A stretch of 64,000 nt of DNA from Algoriphagus vanfongensis DSM 17529 (GCF_000429465.1 NZ_AUBX01000010.1:682001-746000), one strand, 5' to 3'; counted from the stretch's first letter, positions 16,706 to 26,742 are shown. A program made the numbers and translations. The notes: generated from the letters alone by a model not told the origin.

Positions 16706-18232
16706 ATGGCTACAAAAAAAATCGAATCTGCCCTGATCTCAGTCTTTTACAAAGACAATCTTGAACCTATCATCGCCCTTTTGAAAAAGCACGGAGTAAA
16801 AATCTACTCTACTGGCGGTACTCAAAAATTCATCGAAGAGCAAGGAGCAGAAGTAATTCCAGTTGAGGAACTGACTTCGTATCCTTCCATTTTCGGAGGA
16901 AGAGTAAAAACTCTCCATCCCAAAATCTTTGGCGGTATCCTTCACAGAAGAGATCATGAAGGTGATGTAGCTCAGGCTGGTGAATACGATATTCCGGCTA
17001 TCGACTTGGTGATTGTGGATTTGTATCCTTTTGAAGAAACAGTTGCTTCTGGGGCTTCCGAAGCTGATATCATTGAGAAAATTGACATTGGAGGGATTTC
17101 ATTGATTCGTGCCGCTGCCAAAAACTTCAAAGACGTGACCATCATCGCTTCCAAAGATCAATACCAGGAACTGGAGCAGAAACTTGAAGCTCAAGATTGC
17201 GCTACTACGCTAGCTGACCGTCGTTATTTTGCAGCGCAGGCATTCCAAGTTTCTTCCAATTATGACACTCATATCTTCAACTATTTCAATCAGGAAGAAA
17301 GCATTCCTGCATTGAAGGTTTCAGAAAGCAAAGCAAAAGCACTTCGTTATGGGGAGAACCCACATCAAGCGGCTCATTTCTACGGAGATATTGACGGACT
17401 TTTTGACCAATTGAACGGGAAAGAACTTTCCTATAACAACCTAGTGGATGTGGATGCAGCAGTCAATCTGATTGCAGAATTCAAAGGAGAAACCGCTTTT
17501 GCCATCTTGAAGCATACCAATGCTTGCGGTGTTGCATTGGCTCCTACAGTTCAGGAAGCTTATAAAAAAGCTTTTGAAGCAGACACTACTTCAGCCTTCG
17601 GCGGAGTTTTGGTGACCAATCAGACCGTGGACAAGGCAGCTGCTGAAGAAATGCACAGCTTGTTTTTTGAAGTGTTGATCGCTCCGGATTTCACGGAGGA
17701 AGCATTGGAAGTACTCAAAGGAAAGAAAAACAGAATTTTGCTTCGTCAAAAAATTGATTTGCCAGGAACCAAGATGATCAAAACTCTTTTGAATGGAGTG
17801 ATCGAGCAGGATAAAGATCTGGCTACAGAAACAAAAGCTGATTTCAAGACTGTAACCAAAGTAGCTCCTACTGAAAAGGAAAAAGACGCATTGGTTTTCG
17901 CTGCAAAAGTGTGTAAGCATACCAAATCAAATACCATCATCCTAAGCAATGACACCCAGCTATTCTCCTCTGGAGTAGGCCAAACTTCCCGCGTGGATGC
18001 TTTGCGTCAGGCAATCATCAAAGCTGGAGAATTTGGCTTCGACTTGAAAGGTGCGGTAATGGCATCTGACGCTTTCTTCCCATTCCCGGACTGTGTGGAG
18101 ATCGCTCATGAAGCTGGAATCACAGCGGTAGTTCAGCCAGGCGGATCTATCAAGGATCAGGACAGCATAGATTACTGCGACGCTCACGGCATGGCGATGG
18201 TCATGACTGGTGTGAGACATTTCAAACATTAA
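16706..18232 (+). CDS. purH: Bifunctional AICAR formyltransferase / IMP cyclohydrolase
   Basis: PurH carries out the last two steps of IMP synthesis (EC 2.1.2.3 and 3.5.4.10). The 508-residue enzyme is full length. The N-terminal MGS-like cyclohydrolase domain (about 1-190) shows YSTGGTQKF and GGRVKTLHPKIFGGIL. The C-terminal transformylase domain shows LRYGENPHQAA, FAILKHTNACGVA and the terminal RHFKH. It has its own promoter and a strong terminator, so it is separate from purN. Confidence 0.97.
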   Translation: MATKKIESALISVFYKDNLEPIIALLKKHGVKIYSTGGTQKFIEEQGAEVIPVEELTSYPSIFGGRVKTLHPKIFGGILHRRDHEGDVAQAGEYDIPAIDLVIVDLYPFEETVASGASEADIIEKIDIGGISLIRAAAKNFKDVTIIASKDQYQELEQKLEAQDCATTLADRRYFAAQAFQVSSNYDTHIFNYFNQEESIPALKVSESKAKALRYGENPHQAAHFYGDIDGLFDQLNGKELSYNNLVDVDAAVNLIAEFKGETAFAILKHTNACGVALAPTVQEAYKKAFEADTTSAFGGVLVTNQTVDKAAAEEMHSLFFEVLIAPDFTEEALEVLKGKKNRILLRQKIDLPGTKMIKTLLNGVIEQDKDLATETKADFKTVTKVAPTEKEKDALVFAAKVCKHTKSNTIILSNDTQLFSSGVGQTSRVDALRQAIIKAGEFGFDLKGAVMASDAFFPFPDCVEIAHEAGITAVVQPGGSIKDQDSIDYCDAHGMAMVMTGVRHFKH

Positions 18233-18273
18233 TTCTAGACTTTAGATTTTAGAATCAAGATCCAAGACCTTCG
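18232..18273 (+). repeat. Heptanucleotide-period array after purH
   Basis: Six contiguous 7-mers run from the purH stop into the terminator stem: ATTCTAG, ACTTTAG, ATTTTAG, AATCAAG, ATCCAAG, ACCTTCG. Positions 6 and 7 of each unit are nearly always AG. The last two units form the left arm of the terminator hairpin. Confidence 0.6.
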
Positions 18274-18303
18274 AGCATTCACGTTTCGAAGGTCTTTTTT
18301 TTA
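18264..18303 (+). terminator. Rho-independent terminator of purH
   Basis: An 11-bp stem (AAGACCTTCGA at 18264-18274, TCGAAGGTCTT at 18286-18296) is followed by an uninterrupted T-run, 31 bp past the purH stop. Confidence 0.9.
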
Positions 18304-18435
18304 TTTTCACTTTAAAAAAATTCAATTAGCTCAACCTATTTTGATTTTTCCCACCTCCTATGGATTTCCCTCAGCTTTTTAGCCAGAAATGCCGTATCAT
18401 CGGGACTTGAATCAATTTATTAACCCAAATAGAAT

Positions 18436-20508
18436 ATGAAGAATCAGTTCTTCCTGGCCGCAGCTTTAGCGGCTACTATTTCCGTATCTCAGGCTCAAGA
18501 TAAGCTCAAGAGTATGCCGAGATACGAGCAATATCAAACAATCGCCCCTCAGATCTATAGCTCGGTAAAATCCGGCGCGCTATCAGCTAAATGGAATGAA
18601 GAAAGTAGTTCTTTTGAATACACCCAAGAAGGTAAGCGCTATAGCTACGATGTCAAATCGAAAAAGGTCACTGAACTAGGACAAGCTCCTCAAGTACAAC
18701 CAAGAAGACGTACAGGACCTGCAAGAGGTCGGCAGTACGATTCAGCCGAGTCTCCAGATGGCAAATTCAAAGCCTTCACCAAAGATCGCAACATGTACCT
18801 GAGCAAGCCTGACGGTTCGGGTGTGGTGGCAATCACTACAGATGGAAATGAGGAAAATCAAACCAAATACGGCATCGCTACTTGGGTATATGGAGAGGAA
18901 CTTAGCCAAAACACCGCGATGTGGTGGTCCCCTGACAGCAAGAAGGTTGCTTTTTATCGGTTCGAAGAGAAAGACGTCAAAAAATACTATGTGCTTTTGG
19001 ACCAATTGAGCCTGTATGACTCACTGGAGATCGAAGCTTACCCTAAAGTGGGCGAGCCCAACCTTCCTGTCGATCTAATGGTCTATGATTTGGAAACCAA
19101 AAAAGTAACCAAACTGGATATCCGTGACGGAAAACCATTTGAAGATGGAGAAATGGGAACCTATATCTACGATATCTCCTGGACTCCAGACAGCAAGGAA
19201 CTGGTCTATCACAGCACCAACAGACTTCAGAATATTTTGGAGCTTCGTGCCGCTAATCCAGAAACCGGTAAAAGCAGAACCATCATCCATGAAGAATGGC
19301 TGGCGAGCTGGGTAGAGAATTCCCCCGAAATGCGAGTTTTGGATAATGGCCAAGAATTCATTTGGGCATCCGAAAGAAGTGGTTTCAATAATTACTACCT
19401 CTACAACTTTGACGGAACTTTGGTAAGTACTATCACTCAGCATCCTTTCGAAGTTTCCAATATTGTCAAGGTTGATGAGAAAAACGAGACTCTTTACTAC
19501 ATGGCCAGAAGTGGTGAAAACCACATGAAAATGCAGCTTCACAGAGTGAATTTCGATGGAAGCAAGGATACTCGATTGACTGATCCTGCTTACAATCACA
19601 GCGTCTCTATTTCTCCGAATGGCAAATATTTCGTAGATGTTGCTCAAACTCATGATGTGGCTCCTTTCACCAATTTGATCGATGCCAAAGGAAAAATAGT
19701 AGCTGAATTGGCTAAAAGCGACATGAGCCAATTCGAAGAATTGGGATTGAAAAAAGTGGAACATTTCACTTTCACCTCCAAAGATGGAGTCACCCAATTG
19801 GACGGTTTGATTCACTTCCCTTCTGATTTTGACCCATCCAAAAAATATCCGGTCATCCTCAGCAACTATGGAGGCCCAGCTACTAATGCCTTCCGTGAGA
19901 CGTTCGTATATCCAGACGCACTGACTGAATATGGATTCTTGGTATTGAACATTGATGGAAGAAACGTACGAGGCCGTGGAAAAGAACTTTTGGATCAATT
20001 GTATGGCAACTTGGGTTTGGTGGAGATGGATGACTTCGCTGAAGGCGTTAAATCGCTTCATGATCGCCCATATTTTGATAAAGAGCGTGTGGGCGTTTAT
20101 GGAACTTCTTATGGCGGTACTACTGCCGCCACTATGCTTTTGAGATTCCCTGAGCTATTCCATGCTGCTGTGGCCAACTCCTCCGTAACTGACTGGAGAA
20201 ACTATGATAATATCTACACCGAGCGTTTCATGGGCACTTTGGAAAGTAACCTAGAAGGATACAACCGATTCAGCTTGATGAATATGGCAGACCAATTAGA
20301 AGGTGAATTATTGATTTTCTTCGGCACAGCTGACAACAACGTGCACCCATCCAATTCGCTTCAATTAATCAAAGCATTCCAAAATGCTGGCAAAAGTATC
20401 GAGGTTCAAATCGCTCCTGATGGTGGCCATACCGCTTTGAACAGAGACAGAATGATGGAATTCTTTATCAAGCATTTGGTAACGGATTATCAGAAAGTAG
20501 TGAGATAA
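18436..20508 (+). CDS. S9 family dipeptidyl peptidase IV-like serine protease
   Basis: This exported exopeptidase probably removes X-Pro or related dipeptides in the periplasm. The 690-residue protein has a signal peptide (about 1-20, ending SQAQ), a DPP IV N-terminal beta-propeller (about 70-430, with SPDGKFKAFTKDRNMY and SPNGKYFVDVAQTH) and a C-terminal alpha/beta-hydrolase domain. The catalytic triad is visible: S558 in GTSYGG, D633 in FFGTADNN and H665 in DGGHTAL. It is monocistronic and has its own terminator. Confidence 0.95.
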   Translation: MKNQFFLAAALAATISVSQAQDKLKSMPRYEQYQTIAPQIYSSVKSGALSAKWNEESSSFEYTQEGKRYSYDVKSKKVTELGQAPQVQPRRRTGPARGRQYDSAESPDGKFKAFTKDRNMYLSKPDGSGVVAITTDGNEENQTKYGIATWVYGEELSQNTAMWWSPDSKKVAFYRFEEKDVKKYYVLLDQLSLYDSLEIEAYPKVGEPNLPVDLMVYDLETKKVTKLDIRDGKPFEDGEMGTYIYDISWTPDSKELVYHSTNRLQNILELRAANPETGKSRTIIHEEWLASWVENSPEMRVLDNGQEFIWASERSGFNNYYLYNFDGTLVSTITQHPFEVSNIVKVDEKNETLYYMARSGENHMKMQLHRVNFDGSKDTRLTDPAYNHSVSISPNGKYFVDVAQTHDVAPFTNLIDAKGKIVAELAKSDMSQFEELGLKKVEHFTFTSKDGVTQLDGLIHFPSDFDPSKKYPVILSNYGGPATNAFRETFVYPDALTEYGFLVLNIDGRNVRGRGKELLDQLYGNLGLVEMDDFAEGVKSLHDRPYFDKERVGVYGTSYGGTTAATMLLRFPELFHAAVANSSVTDWRNYDNIYTERFMGTLESNLEGYNRFSLMNMADQLEGELLIFFGTADNNVHPSNSLQLIKAFQNAGKSIEVQIAPDGGHTALNRDRMMEFFIKHLVTDYQKVVR

Positions 20509-20570
20509 ATTTTAGTTGGATGTGGGATGTCCGATGAGGTTTTCCCATCCATATTTATAAAGAATAGAAA

Positions 20571-20606
20571 AGCCATAGTCCGAGAAATCGGGCTATGGCT
20601 TTTTTG
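20571..20606 (+). terminator. Rho-independent terminator of the S9 peptidase gene
   Basis: A 13-bp stem with one G-T pair (20571-20583 with 20588-20600), GAAA tetraloop and T-run, 62 bp downstream of the stop. Confidence 0.9.
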
Positions 20607-20719
20607 TTTCCTCACCGAAACTGGATAATCATCCAACCTTCTACCATGATCAACAATTTTTGTAGGTAAACAAGACTAATTCCTCTCCTTATCGTAAATT
20701 GGATAAAACTCTTAGTGAA

Positions 20720-20956
20720 ATGGAAGCCATAAGAATTAAAGCATTTCCAAAAAGTAAATCTCAAATTCAAGCCATTGCTGATTTCCTTAGCAAAGAAGGA
20801 ATTGAATTTGAAATGGATAAAAATGAAGAAGTCTTAAACTTAACAAGCGATCAAATCAAGGCAATCGAATTTGGTCGCGAACAAATCAAAAAAGGTCAGA
20901 CTAAGTCGCATGAACAGGTTGTTTCAGAAATGAGAGAATGGCTAAAAAGCAAATAG
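20720..20956 (+). CDS. Antitoxin of a ParDE/RelBE-type module
   Basis: From the ATG at 20720 this is a 78-residue acidic/basic helical protein beginning MEAIRIKAFPKSKSQIQAIAD; a TTG at 20699 would add seven residues. The pattern, a short N-terminal strand then helices and a toxin-binding tail (LTSDQIKAIEFGREQIKKG, MREWLKSK), is typical of Bacteroidota antitoxins paired with RelE/ParE toxins. It overlaps the toxin gene by 19 bp. It should neutralise the toxin and repress the shared promoter; no operator palindrome is obvious upstream. Confidence 0.8.
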   Translation: MEAIRIKAFPKSKSQIQAIADFLSKEGIEFEMDKNEEVLNLTSDQIKAIEFGREQIKKGQTKSHEQVVSEMREWLKSK

Positions 20957-21237
20957 TCTGGTCCGAACTTGCTTCCCTTCAGTTAGAAAGCGTGCTCGAC
21001 TATTTTACAAATCGCAATGGAAATGCGAATTACAGCTTAAAATTACTCGACGATGTTGATAAACTAGTCAATTCCATCGCTGAAAATGAACAACTAGGGC
21101 GGTTAACTTCTAATAATTTCACCAGGGTAGTTCCAAAGAAACAATACCTCATTTTTTATGAAATAAGTGATCGACAAATCGAGATCATCTCTTTTTGGGA
21201 CAATCGCCAAAATCCGGATCGAAAAAAGGTGAAGTAA
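20938..21237 (+). CDS. RelE/ParE superfamily toxin
   Basis: The 99-residue product matches the RelE/ParE toxin fold: WSELASLQLESVLDYFTNRN at the first helices, LVNSIAENEQLGRLT, and the C-terminal strands RVVPKKQYLIFYEISDRQIEIISFWDNRQNP. The YLIFYEI..I.I..FWD..QNP signature is typical of Bacteroidota ParE-like proteins. Whether it acts on gyrase or on mRNA at the ribosome cannot be told from sequence. The 19-bp overlap with the antitoxin keeps production coupled. Confidence 0.87.
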   Translation: MAKKQIVWSELASLQLESVLDYFTNRNGNANYSLKLLDDVDKLVNSIAENEQLGRLTSNNFTRVVPKKQYLIFYEISDRQIEIISFWDNRQNPDRKKVK

Positions 21238-21298
21238 TTCTAAAGAGGTAGTTGCTTTTATTTCCCCCGCTTAAACTGTTTGAGATTCGGTTAAAATC

Positions 21299-22819
21299 TC
21301 AATACCTCACCTCAAACTTCTCAAACCAACCAGTCTGGTCTTTTGACCCAGATTCTGCTTTCACTGAAACGCCTGCTTTCATTCCCCAAGACCACCAGGC
21401 GAGATTGTCTCCTTGAACTTTTTCTGGCAAACCAGTCCAACTTTCTCCATCCAGACTATAGGCAAAATCAAACTCTTTCCCTTCTTTCATCTGTGCACGC
21501 AAATGGATCTGATCTGACGGTTCCAACTTTAATTTAACCAGCTCTTCCCAGTTTCCTCCACTTTGTTTCCAAAGGATCAGCGAATCTCCCTTGACTCCCA
21601 AACCCAGATTATTGTCCCGAGTCGCATAAAAAGTCAGACTTTGCAGGGCATCTCCGTTCCGGCTGACGACTGTCTCAAAAGTTCCTGAAGCAACTGCGGG
21701 ATTGATTCCCAAAAATGCCGGAAACACTCCTTCTCCCTCGACTTTCAATTCCAATTTCCCATCAGAAACTTCATAAGAGGCATTTCCCGTTCCTACATCA
21801 AATCTCCAGATTGCGTTCAACTCATCCCCTTCAAACTCATCCCTAAAATCCTCAATGAGCAACCCTCTGTCAGTTTCAGCTTTGAAATAAGGCCAACCGT
21901 TTCCTTGATTCCATTCTATCTGACTTAGCAAAACTGTCCTGCCGATATTTGGAAAACCTGAAGCTGGATAGGCATGATAGAGATAAAACCAATCGTCCGC
22001 CTTCTGAAGTGCAGTACCATGTCCGGGACATTTCCAGCTTTCATTTCCTACCAGAATCGGATTTCCTTCATATTTCTCCCAAGGCCCTTCCATCGTTTTT
22101 GCCCGAGCTACTCCCACTTGATAGTCACAATTCGCTCCACAACAAGCATTGCCGGAATACAACATATACAAGTACCCATCACGCTTGAGAATGGTCTGAC
22201 CTTCGATTCCTCCTTTCTCCCAAGAATCAGCCTCGGCAGTGAGTACTTCAAAAGCATCACCTTCTAGGCTAAGCCCATCTTTACTCAATTTAGAGCCCAA
22301 AAGCTGAATCGGTTTATCTTCAGTCAAACCATAAGCTTTCCAAGTGATATAGAGCTCCTCCTCTTCCTGATAGACGAAAGCATCAATTGCTTCATTTCCC
22401 CACTCGATGATGACTCCATGATCCTCAAAGCCTTTGCTGATATCATCCGTGCTAGCGACGCCAATACAGGAAACCCCATCAACGCGCCGTGCTGTATAAT
22501 AGCAATAAAACTTCCCATTCGAATAGAAAAGCTCAGGAGCCCAAAAGCTATTGACCGTCCAGTCTGGTTTTTCTCGAAACACATAGTCTACAAAGTCCCA
22601 ATTTTTCAGATCCTTGGATTGGTAAATCGGATAAAAAGGCCCCCAATCATTGGATGAACCCGTGGCATAATACGTCCCATTGACCTCGATCATGCTGGGG
22701 TCCGGCAGCTCACCGGGGATCACCTGCCGAGTGACAAGAGAGGTAATCTCTTCTTCCTTTGGTTCGCAAGCAGCAAACAATAGAAGGAGTATTACAAAAG
22801 TTTTGGCAAGATCAGTCAT
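21299..22819 (-). CDS. Glycoside hydrolase family 43 lipoprotein
   Basis: This cell-surface or periplasmic enzyme probably hydrolyses arabinose- or xylose-containing polysaccharides. From the ATG at 22819 it has 506 residues, with a lipobox LLFAAC (Cys18). An ATG further upstream (22903) would place a hydrophobic non-signal stretch before it and is less likely. The five-bladed propeller begins with PGELPDPSMIEVNG, where D40 is the likely catalytic base. NEAIDAFVYQ carries the modulating Asp and KGGIEGQTIL the acid Glu. About 330-506 is a beta-sandwich of the DUF1349/concanavalin-like type often attached to GH43. It stands alone, with no SusCD beside it. Confidence 0.88.
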   Translation of the reverse strand: MTDLAKTFVILLLLFAACEPKEEEITSLVTRQVIPGELPDPSMIEVNGTYYATGSSNDWGPFYPIYQSKDLKNWDFVDYVFREKPDWTVNSFWAPELFYSNGKFYCYYTARRVDGVSCIGVASTDDISKGFEDHGVIIEWGNEAIDAFVYQEEEELYITWKAYGLTEDKPIQLLGSKLSKDGLSLEGDAFEVLTAEADSWEKGGIEGQTILKRDGYLYMLYSGNACCGANCDYQVGVARAKTMEGPWEKYEGNPILVGNESWKCPGHGTALQKADDWFYLYHAYPASGFPNIGRTVLLSQIEWNQGNGWPYFKAETDRGLLIEDFRDEFEGDELNAIWRFDVGTGNASYEVSDGKLELKVEGEGVFPAFLGINPAVASGTFETVVSRNGDALQSLTFYATRDNNLGLGVKGDSLILWKQSGGNWEELVKLKLEPSDQIHLRAQMKEGKEFDFAYSLDGESWTGLPEKVQGDNLAWWSWGMKAGVSVKAESGSKDQTGWFEKFEVRY

Positions 22820-22987
22820 GTGGAAGAATGGAATAAACGGTGGAAAAACTTCTAGAAAGTAAAGAATGAAAGATAGGCTTGTCTTTGGCAAAAGTGAAAT
22901 CAATTCTGACAGTCGGCTGAGCTATTCTCTTTATTTCCCAATCAAATCACGTATTTTGCAAGCTGAATCAATTTTGGGTATTTCCCG

Positions 22988-23015
22988 TTCTTGATTCTTG
23001 ATACATGAATCATGA
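22988..23015 (+). repeat. Heptanucleotide-period array at the cysS start
   Basis: Four contiguous 7-mers TTCTTGA, TTCTTGA, TACATGA, ATCATGA keep TGA at positions 5-7 of each unit. The last unit contains the first ATG of the cysS frame. Confidence 0.55.
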
Positions 23016-24517
23016 TTCCATCAATGAAGTCGCATCAGCTTAAACTATACAATACCCTTTCCCGGGAAAAAGAAAATTTTCAAGCCATCAACCCGCCCTT
23101 TGTAGGCATGTATGTCTGTGGACCAACGGTTTACGGAGATGCTCACTTGGGACATGCCAGACCGGCAGTTACTTTTGACACCGTCAATCGCTATCTCACC
23201 TATCTCGGATATCGTGTCCGCTATGTCAGAAACATCACAGATGTAGGTCACTTACAAGGAGATGCGGATGAAGGTGAGGATAAAATTGCCAAAAAAGCTA
23301 AACTGGAACAGCTGGAACCCATGGAGGTGGCACAGCAATACACCGACACCTATCATCGGGATATGGCTGCTTTGAACACTTGGAAACCTAGCATTGAGCC
23401 TCGGGCCACGGGACATATTCCTGAGCAGATTGCTTTGGTGGAAGTCATTCTCAAAGAAGGGCTCGCCTATGAAGTCAATGGTTCGGTCTATTTCGATGTT
23501 TTGAAGTATAATGAAAGCTATAAATACGGCAAACTTTCCGGACGGATCTTGGACGAACTGATGAGTGGAAGCCGAGATCTAGATGGTCAGGGAGAGAAAA
23601 GAAACGCAGTGGATTTTGCGCTTTGGAAAAATGCAGCTCCCGAACATCTCATGAAGTGGGAGTCTCCGTGGGGAGTCGGCTTTCCGGGATGGCACCTAGA
23701 GTGTACAGCCATGAGCTCCAAATATCTGGGCAACCAATTTGATATTCACGGGGGAGGAATGGACTTGATGTTTCCGCATCACGAATGTGAAATTGCTCAA
23801 GGCAACGCCTGCAATCATCAGGATCCTGCCCGCTACTGGATGCACAACAACATGATCACCATCAACGGCCAGAAGATGGGGAAATCCTTAGGCAATTTCA
23901 TCACGCTTCAGGAGCTTTTCACCGGAAAACATGATCTCCTAGAGCAGGCATATAGCCCGATGACGATCCGTTATTTCATGCTTACGGCTCATTACAGATC
24001 GACTTTGGACTTCTCAAACGAAGCCTTGCAAGCCGCTCAAAAGGGATATAAAAAACTGATCAATGGTTTAAAAATCGCTCGTTCTTTAGAGTTTACTTCT
24101 GAGTCGGGAGTAGAATTGGATGAAAAACAAATCCAGCAGATCGAATCCAGCATCACCGCTGCTTTCAGAGCAATGGATGATGATTTCAATACCGCTCAGG
24201 CCATCGGTCATTTGTTCAATTTGTTGAAGAAAATCAACTCCATTTTCACAGGTCAGCTGAAATCTGCTGCATTGGGAGAAGAAGTTTTCACTAAGTTAAA
24301 AGACACATTCATCACTTTCGTGGTTGATATCTTGGGTCTTTTGGAAGAAAAAAGTGAAGTACAAGAGGCTATGTTGGAGCTTTTGCTCAAGCTCTACTCA
24401 GAAGCCAAAACCGCCAGAGACTATACCAAAGTGGATGAAATCCGTGCAGGATTGAAAGCTATGGGATTTGTGGTCAAAGACATGAAAGAAAAAATAGACT
24501 GGGCATATGAAGAATAG
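23012..24517 (+). CDS. cysS: Cysteinyl-tRNA synthetase
   Basis: CysS charges tRNA-Cys (EC 6.1.1.16). The 501-residue protein is a class I synthetase: HIGH-type motif HLGH at 45-48, KMSKS-type motif KMGKS at 288-292, and zinc ligands including C36 (VCGPT), the Cys of WHLECTAM and the His of HHECEIAQ. Met5 (ATG at 23024) gives [11 protein letters not shown], the usual family N-terminus, and is at least as likely a start because the first ATG lies in a 7-mer array. The gene overlaps the following M28 peptidase by 11 bp. Confidence 0.96.
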   Translation: MIPSMKSHQLKLYNTLSREKENFQAINPPFVGMYVCGPTVYGDAHLGHARPAVTFDTVNRYLTYLGYRVRYVRNITDVGHLQGDADEGEDKIAKKAKLEQLEPMEVAQQYTDTYHRDMAALNTWKPSIEPRATGHIPEQIALVEVILKEGLAYEVNGSVYFDVLKYNESYKYGKLSGRILDELMSGSRDLDGQGEKRNAVDFALWKNAAPEHLMKWESPWGVGFPGWHLECTAMSSKYLGNQFDIHGGGMDLMFPHHECEIAQGNACNHQDPARYWMHNNMITINGQKMGKSLGNFITLQELFTGKHDLLEQAYSPMTIRYFMLTAHYRSTLDFSNEALQAAQKGYKKLINGLKIARSLEFTSESGVELDEKQIQQIESSITAAFRAMDDDFNTAQAIGHLFNLLKKINSIFTGQLKSAALGEEVFTKLKDTFITFVVDILGLLEEKSEVQEAMLELLLKLYSEAKTARDYTKVDEIRAGLKAMGFVVKDMKEKIDWAYEE

Positions 24518-25484
24518 AATTTGGCTTTTGGCCCTTTTGGTTTTCGCTTGGGCTTGTTCGGCCGAGAAAACAAACGAAACTGTAACTCCTCAGGTAGAGC
24601 TCAAGCCCTACCCTACTTTCAATGCCGACTCAGCCTATGCTTTTGTAGAAAAGCAAGTCAATTTTGGACCTCGAGTGCCGGGAACTCCCGGACACACTGC
24701 CACCAAAGAATGGTTAATTTCCAAGCTGGAAAACTATAGCTGGAGTGTCCAGACTCAGGATTTTCAGGCAAAAACCTACGATGGTCTTACCTGGAACTTG
24801 ACCAATATCATTGCTTCCTATAAGCCAGAGGCTACCAAAAGAATTTTATTGGCGGCACACTGGGATTCACGGAGAATAGCTGACAAAGATACCGAGCGAA
24901 TAGACGAGCCGATTGACGGAGCCAATGATGGAGGATCTGGTGTAGGTGTATTGATGGAAATCGCCCGCGCCATTTCCTCTCAGGAATTGAAGCCGGATGT
25001 AGGAATTGATATCATCCTTTTTGATGGAGAAGATGATGGACAGCCGGAACATGCCACCTCAAGGGATGATTCCCAGATATGGTGGTGTTTGGGTTCTCAA
25101 TATTGGTCCAAAAATAAGCATCAGGCAAATTACTCCGCCTACTATGGCATCCTAGTCGATTTGGTAGGAGCCAAAGGAGCCAGATTCTTCCGTGAAGGGT
25201 ATTCCCGACAGTACGCTTCTGGCATTTTGAAAAAGGTGTGGGACAATGCAGCTCAAGCTGGACATTCTGCATTTTTCATTAACAGAGATGCTCCGGAGAT
25301 CCTCGACGATCATGCTTTTGTCAATGAAATAGGGAAAATCCCCATGATCGATATCATTGAGTTTTCTCCTGACATGGGCTTTGGGCTCTATCATCACACC
25401 CATTTGGACAATATGGACCTGATTGATCGCCGATCCTTGCAAGCTGTCGGAGAAACTGTTTTATTTACAGTATATCAAGAATAG
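24507..25484 (+). CDS. M28 family zinc peptidase / glutaminyl-cyclase-like lipoprotein
   Basis: The 325-residue lipoprotein (lipobox LVFAWAC, Cys about 17) belongs to the M28 aminopeptidase/glutaminyl-peptide cyclotransferase group. Family landmarks are [22 protein letters not shown], the metal Asp in [17 protein letters not shown], the Glu in LFDGEDDG, and the His in YHHTHLD. This single-zinc arrangement favours the cyclotransferase-like M28E branch, which would form N-terminal pyroglutamate on exported proteins, but an aminopeptidase role is not excluded. It overlaps cysS by 11 bp and is probably co-transcribed. Confidence 0.87.
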   Translation: MKNRIWLLALLVFAWACSAEKTNETVTPQVELKPYPTFNADSAYAFVEKQVNFGPRVPGTPGHTATKEWLISKLENYSWSVQTQDFQAKTYDGLTWNLTNIIASYKPEATKRILLAAHWDSRRIADKDTERIDEPIDGANDGGSGVGVLMEIARAISSQELKPDVGIDIILFDGEDDGQPEHATSRDDSQIWWCLGSQYWSKNKHQANYSAYYGILVDLVGAKGARFFREGYSRQYASGILKKVWDNAAQAGHSAFFINRDAPEILDDHAFVNEIGKIPMIDIIEFSPDMGFGLYHHTHLDNMDLIDRRSLQAVGETVLFTVYQE

Positions 25485-25553
25485 ATCTATTCCCAAACCC
25501 ATGGAGATCAAGGATATGAAATCTTCGGTTTGGGTCTAAAAGACCTACGAAAC

Positions 25554-26579
25554 ATGAAAAAAGGGCATCAGGTTACCATGAAAGAAATCGCCAAGAAACT
25601 GGGAGTTTCAGTTTCTACGATTTCACGTGCTTTGAAAGATTCACCCGAGCTCCATCCCGAGACCAAGAGAAAGATCGTGGAGATGGCCAAGGAGATGAAC
25701 TACCAACCCAATCTTTTAGCCCAGAGTCTCAGGATCAGCCGTACCAAAACACTCGGTGTCATTGTCCCTGAGATCACTTCACACTTTTTCGCATCCTGCA
25801 TCAGCGGCATACAGGATCATGCCAACCTACGCGGCTACAATGTCATGATCTGCCAATCCAATGAGTCCATCGAGCAGGAAATAGCCAACATCCGTACTTT
25901 GGTAGCCTCACAAGTGGATGCGCTGTTGATTTCACTAAGTCGGGAAACCAACCATTACGAGCACCTCTACGAGCTTTACAGTCGCGAGATTCCTTTCGTG
26001 TTATTTGATCGGGTACAGGAGGATATTCCAGTTTCCAAAGTGACCTTCAACGATGCAGGCGGAGCTTATCAAGTCACTCATCACTTATTGGAGATGGGCT
26101 GCAAAAACATTGTATACGTCTCAGGTCCTGAAGATCTCTACATTTCCAAGAAAAGAAAGGAAGGCTATCTCAAAGCCCTGAAAGAATACGGAATCGAGGA
26201 AAACCCAACCTTCATCCAGGTTTCTGACCTCACTACTGCCGGCAATATCCAAGTGGCCAAAGAAATTGCCGCCATGGATCCAAAGCCAGATGGAGTATTC
26301 TGCATGATTGATCCGGTGGCTGTAGATGTATTGACTTATTGGAAATCCATAGGACTGAAAGTCCCAGAGGATATTGCACTGGCAGGTTTTACAGACAATC
26401 CTACCGCTGCCGTGGTCGAACCACCTCTCACCACAGTCTCACAGCCAGGCTATGAGATGGGCAAATTGGCAGTGAGCCACTTGCTGGACCAGCTAGACGG
26501 ACAGGCTTCGGACGATCCTATTTCTATCGTGTTGGAAACCACCTTAGTTCCCCGAAAGTCCTCAAATAAGCTTCTTTAA
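25554..26579 (+). CDS. LacI family transcriptional regulator
   Basis: The product, 341 residues from the ATG at 25554 (TTG at 25530 is less likely), has a LacI DNA-binding head, TMKEIAKKLGVSVSTISRAL and the hinge helix PNLLAQSLR, followed by a periplasmic-binding-protein-like ligand domain (GVIVPEITSHFFASCISG, DGVFCMIDPVAVDVL, DIALAGFTDNP). The ligand is probably a sugar or sugar derivative. It lies directly upstream of, and on the same strand as, the large ThuA/dehydrogenase gene and may control it; that link rests on position only. Confidence 0.93.
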   Translation: MKKGHQVTMKEIAKKLGVSVSTISRALKDSPELHPETKRKIVEMAKEMNYQPNLLAQSLRISRTKTLGVIVPEITSHFFASCISGIQDHANLRGYNVMICQSNESIEQEIANIRTLVASQVDALLISLSRETNHYEHLYELYSREIPFVLFDRVQEDIPVSKVTFNDAGGAYQVTHHLLEMGCKNIVYVSGPEDLYISKKRKEGYLKALKEYGIEENPTFIQVSDLTTAGNIQVAKEIAAMDPKPDGVFCMIDPVAVDVLTYWKSIGLKVPEDIALAGFTDNPTAAVVEPPLTTVSQPGYEMGKLAVSHLLDQLDGQASDDPISIVLETTLVPRKSSNKLL

Positions 26580-26615
26580 AAGCTTTCTGCTCTTCATACT
26601 GAAAAAAAATTATGG

Positions 26616-26636
26616 AAACTCAGTGGGAGTTTTTTC
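26616..26636 (+). terminator. Probable terminator of the lacI-type gene
   Basis: A 6-bp stem (AAACTC at 26616-26621, GAGTTT at 26627-26632) with a 5-base loop runs into T residues, 36 bp after the stop. The stem is short, so strength is uncertain. Confidence 0.5.
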
Positions 26637-26742
26637 TATTGTTTCTTTTTGAAAAATTAAAAACATACCGCAAAATCCATGAAAAACTGTTAATTAGTGC
26701 AGTTATTTCCAGTATCACCTTTTAGTAGCTAAATAACCTTGT

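Noticed and set aside
19075..20061. 328-codon open frame antisense to the S9 peptidase
   Set aside because: It lies wholly inside a gene with an intact triad and full-length domains; composition is that of a mirror of coding sequence, with no start context or family match.
20699..20719. TTG start for the antitoxin
   Set aside because: The ATG at 20720 gives a compact antitoxin; the extension adds no recognisable structure.
22819..22903. Upstream ATG (22903) as the GH43 start
   Set aside because: It adds 28 residues before a good lipobox signal peptide, which would bury the signal.
25554..26579. The LacI regulator as the owner of the CAGGATA-type operators
   Set aside because: LacI proteins normally bind palindromes; these sites are direct repeats, and none lies near the lacI-type gene or its neighbour.
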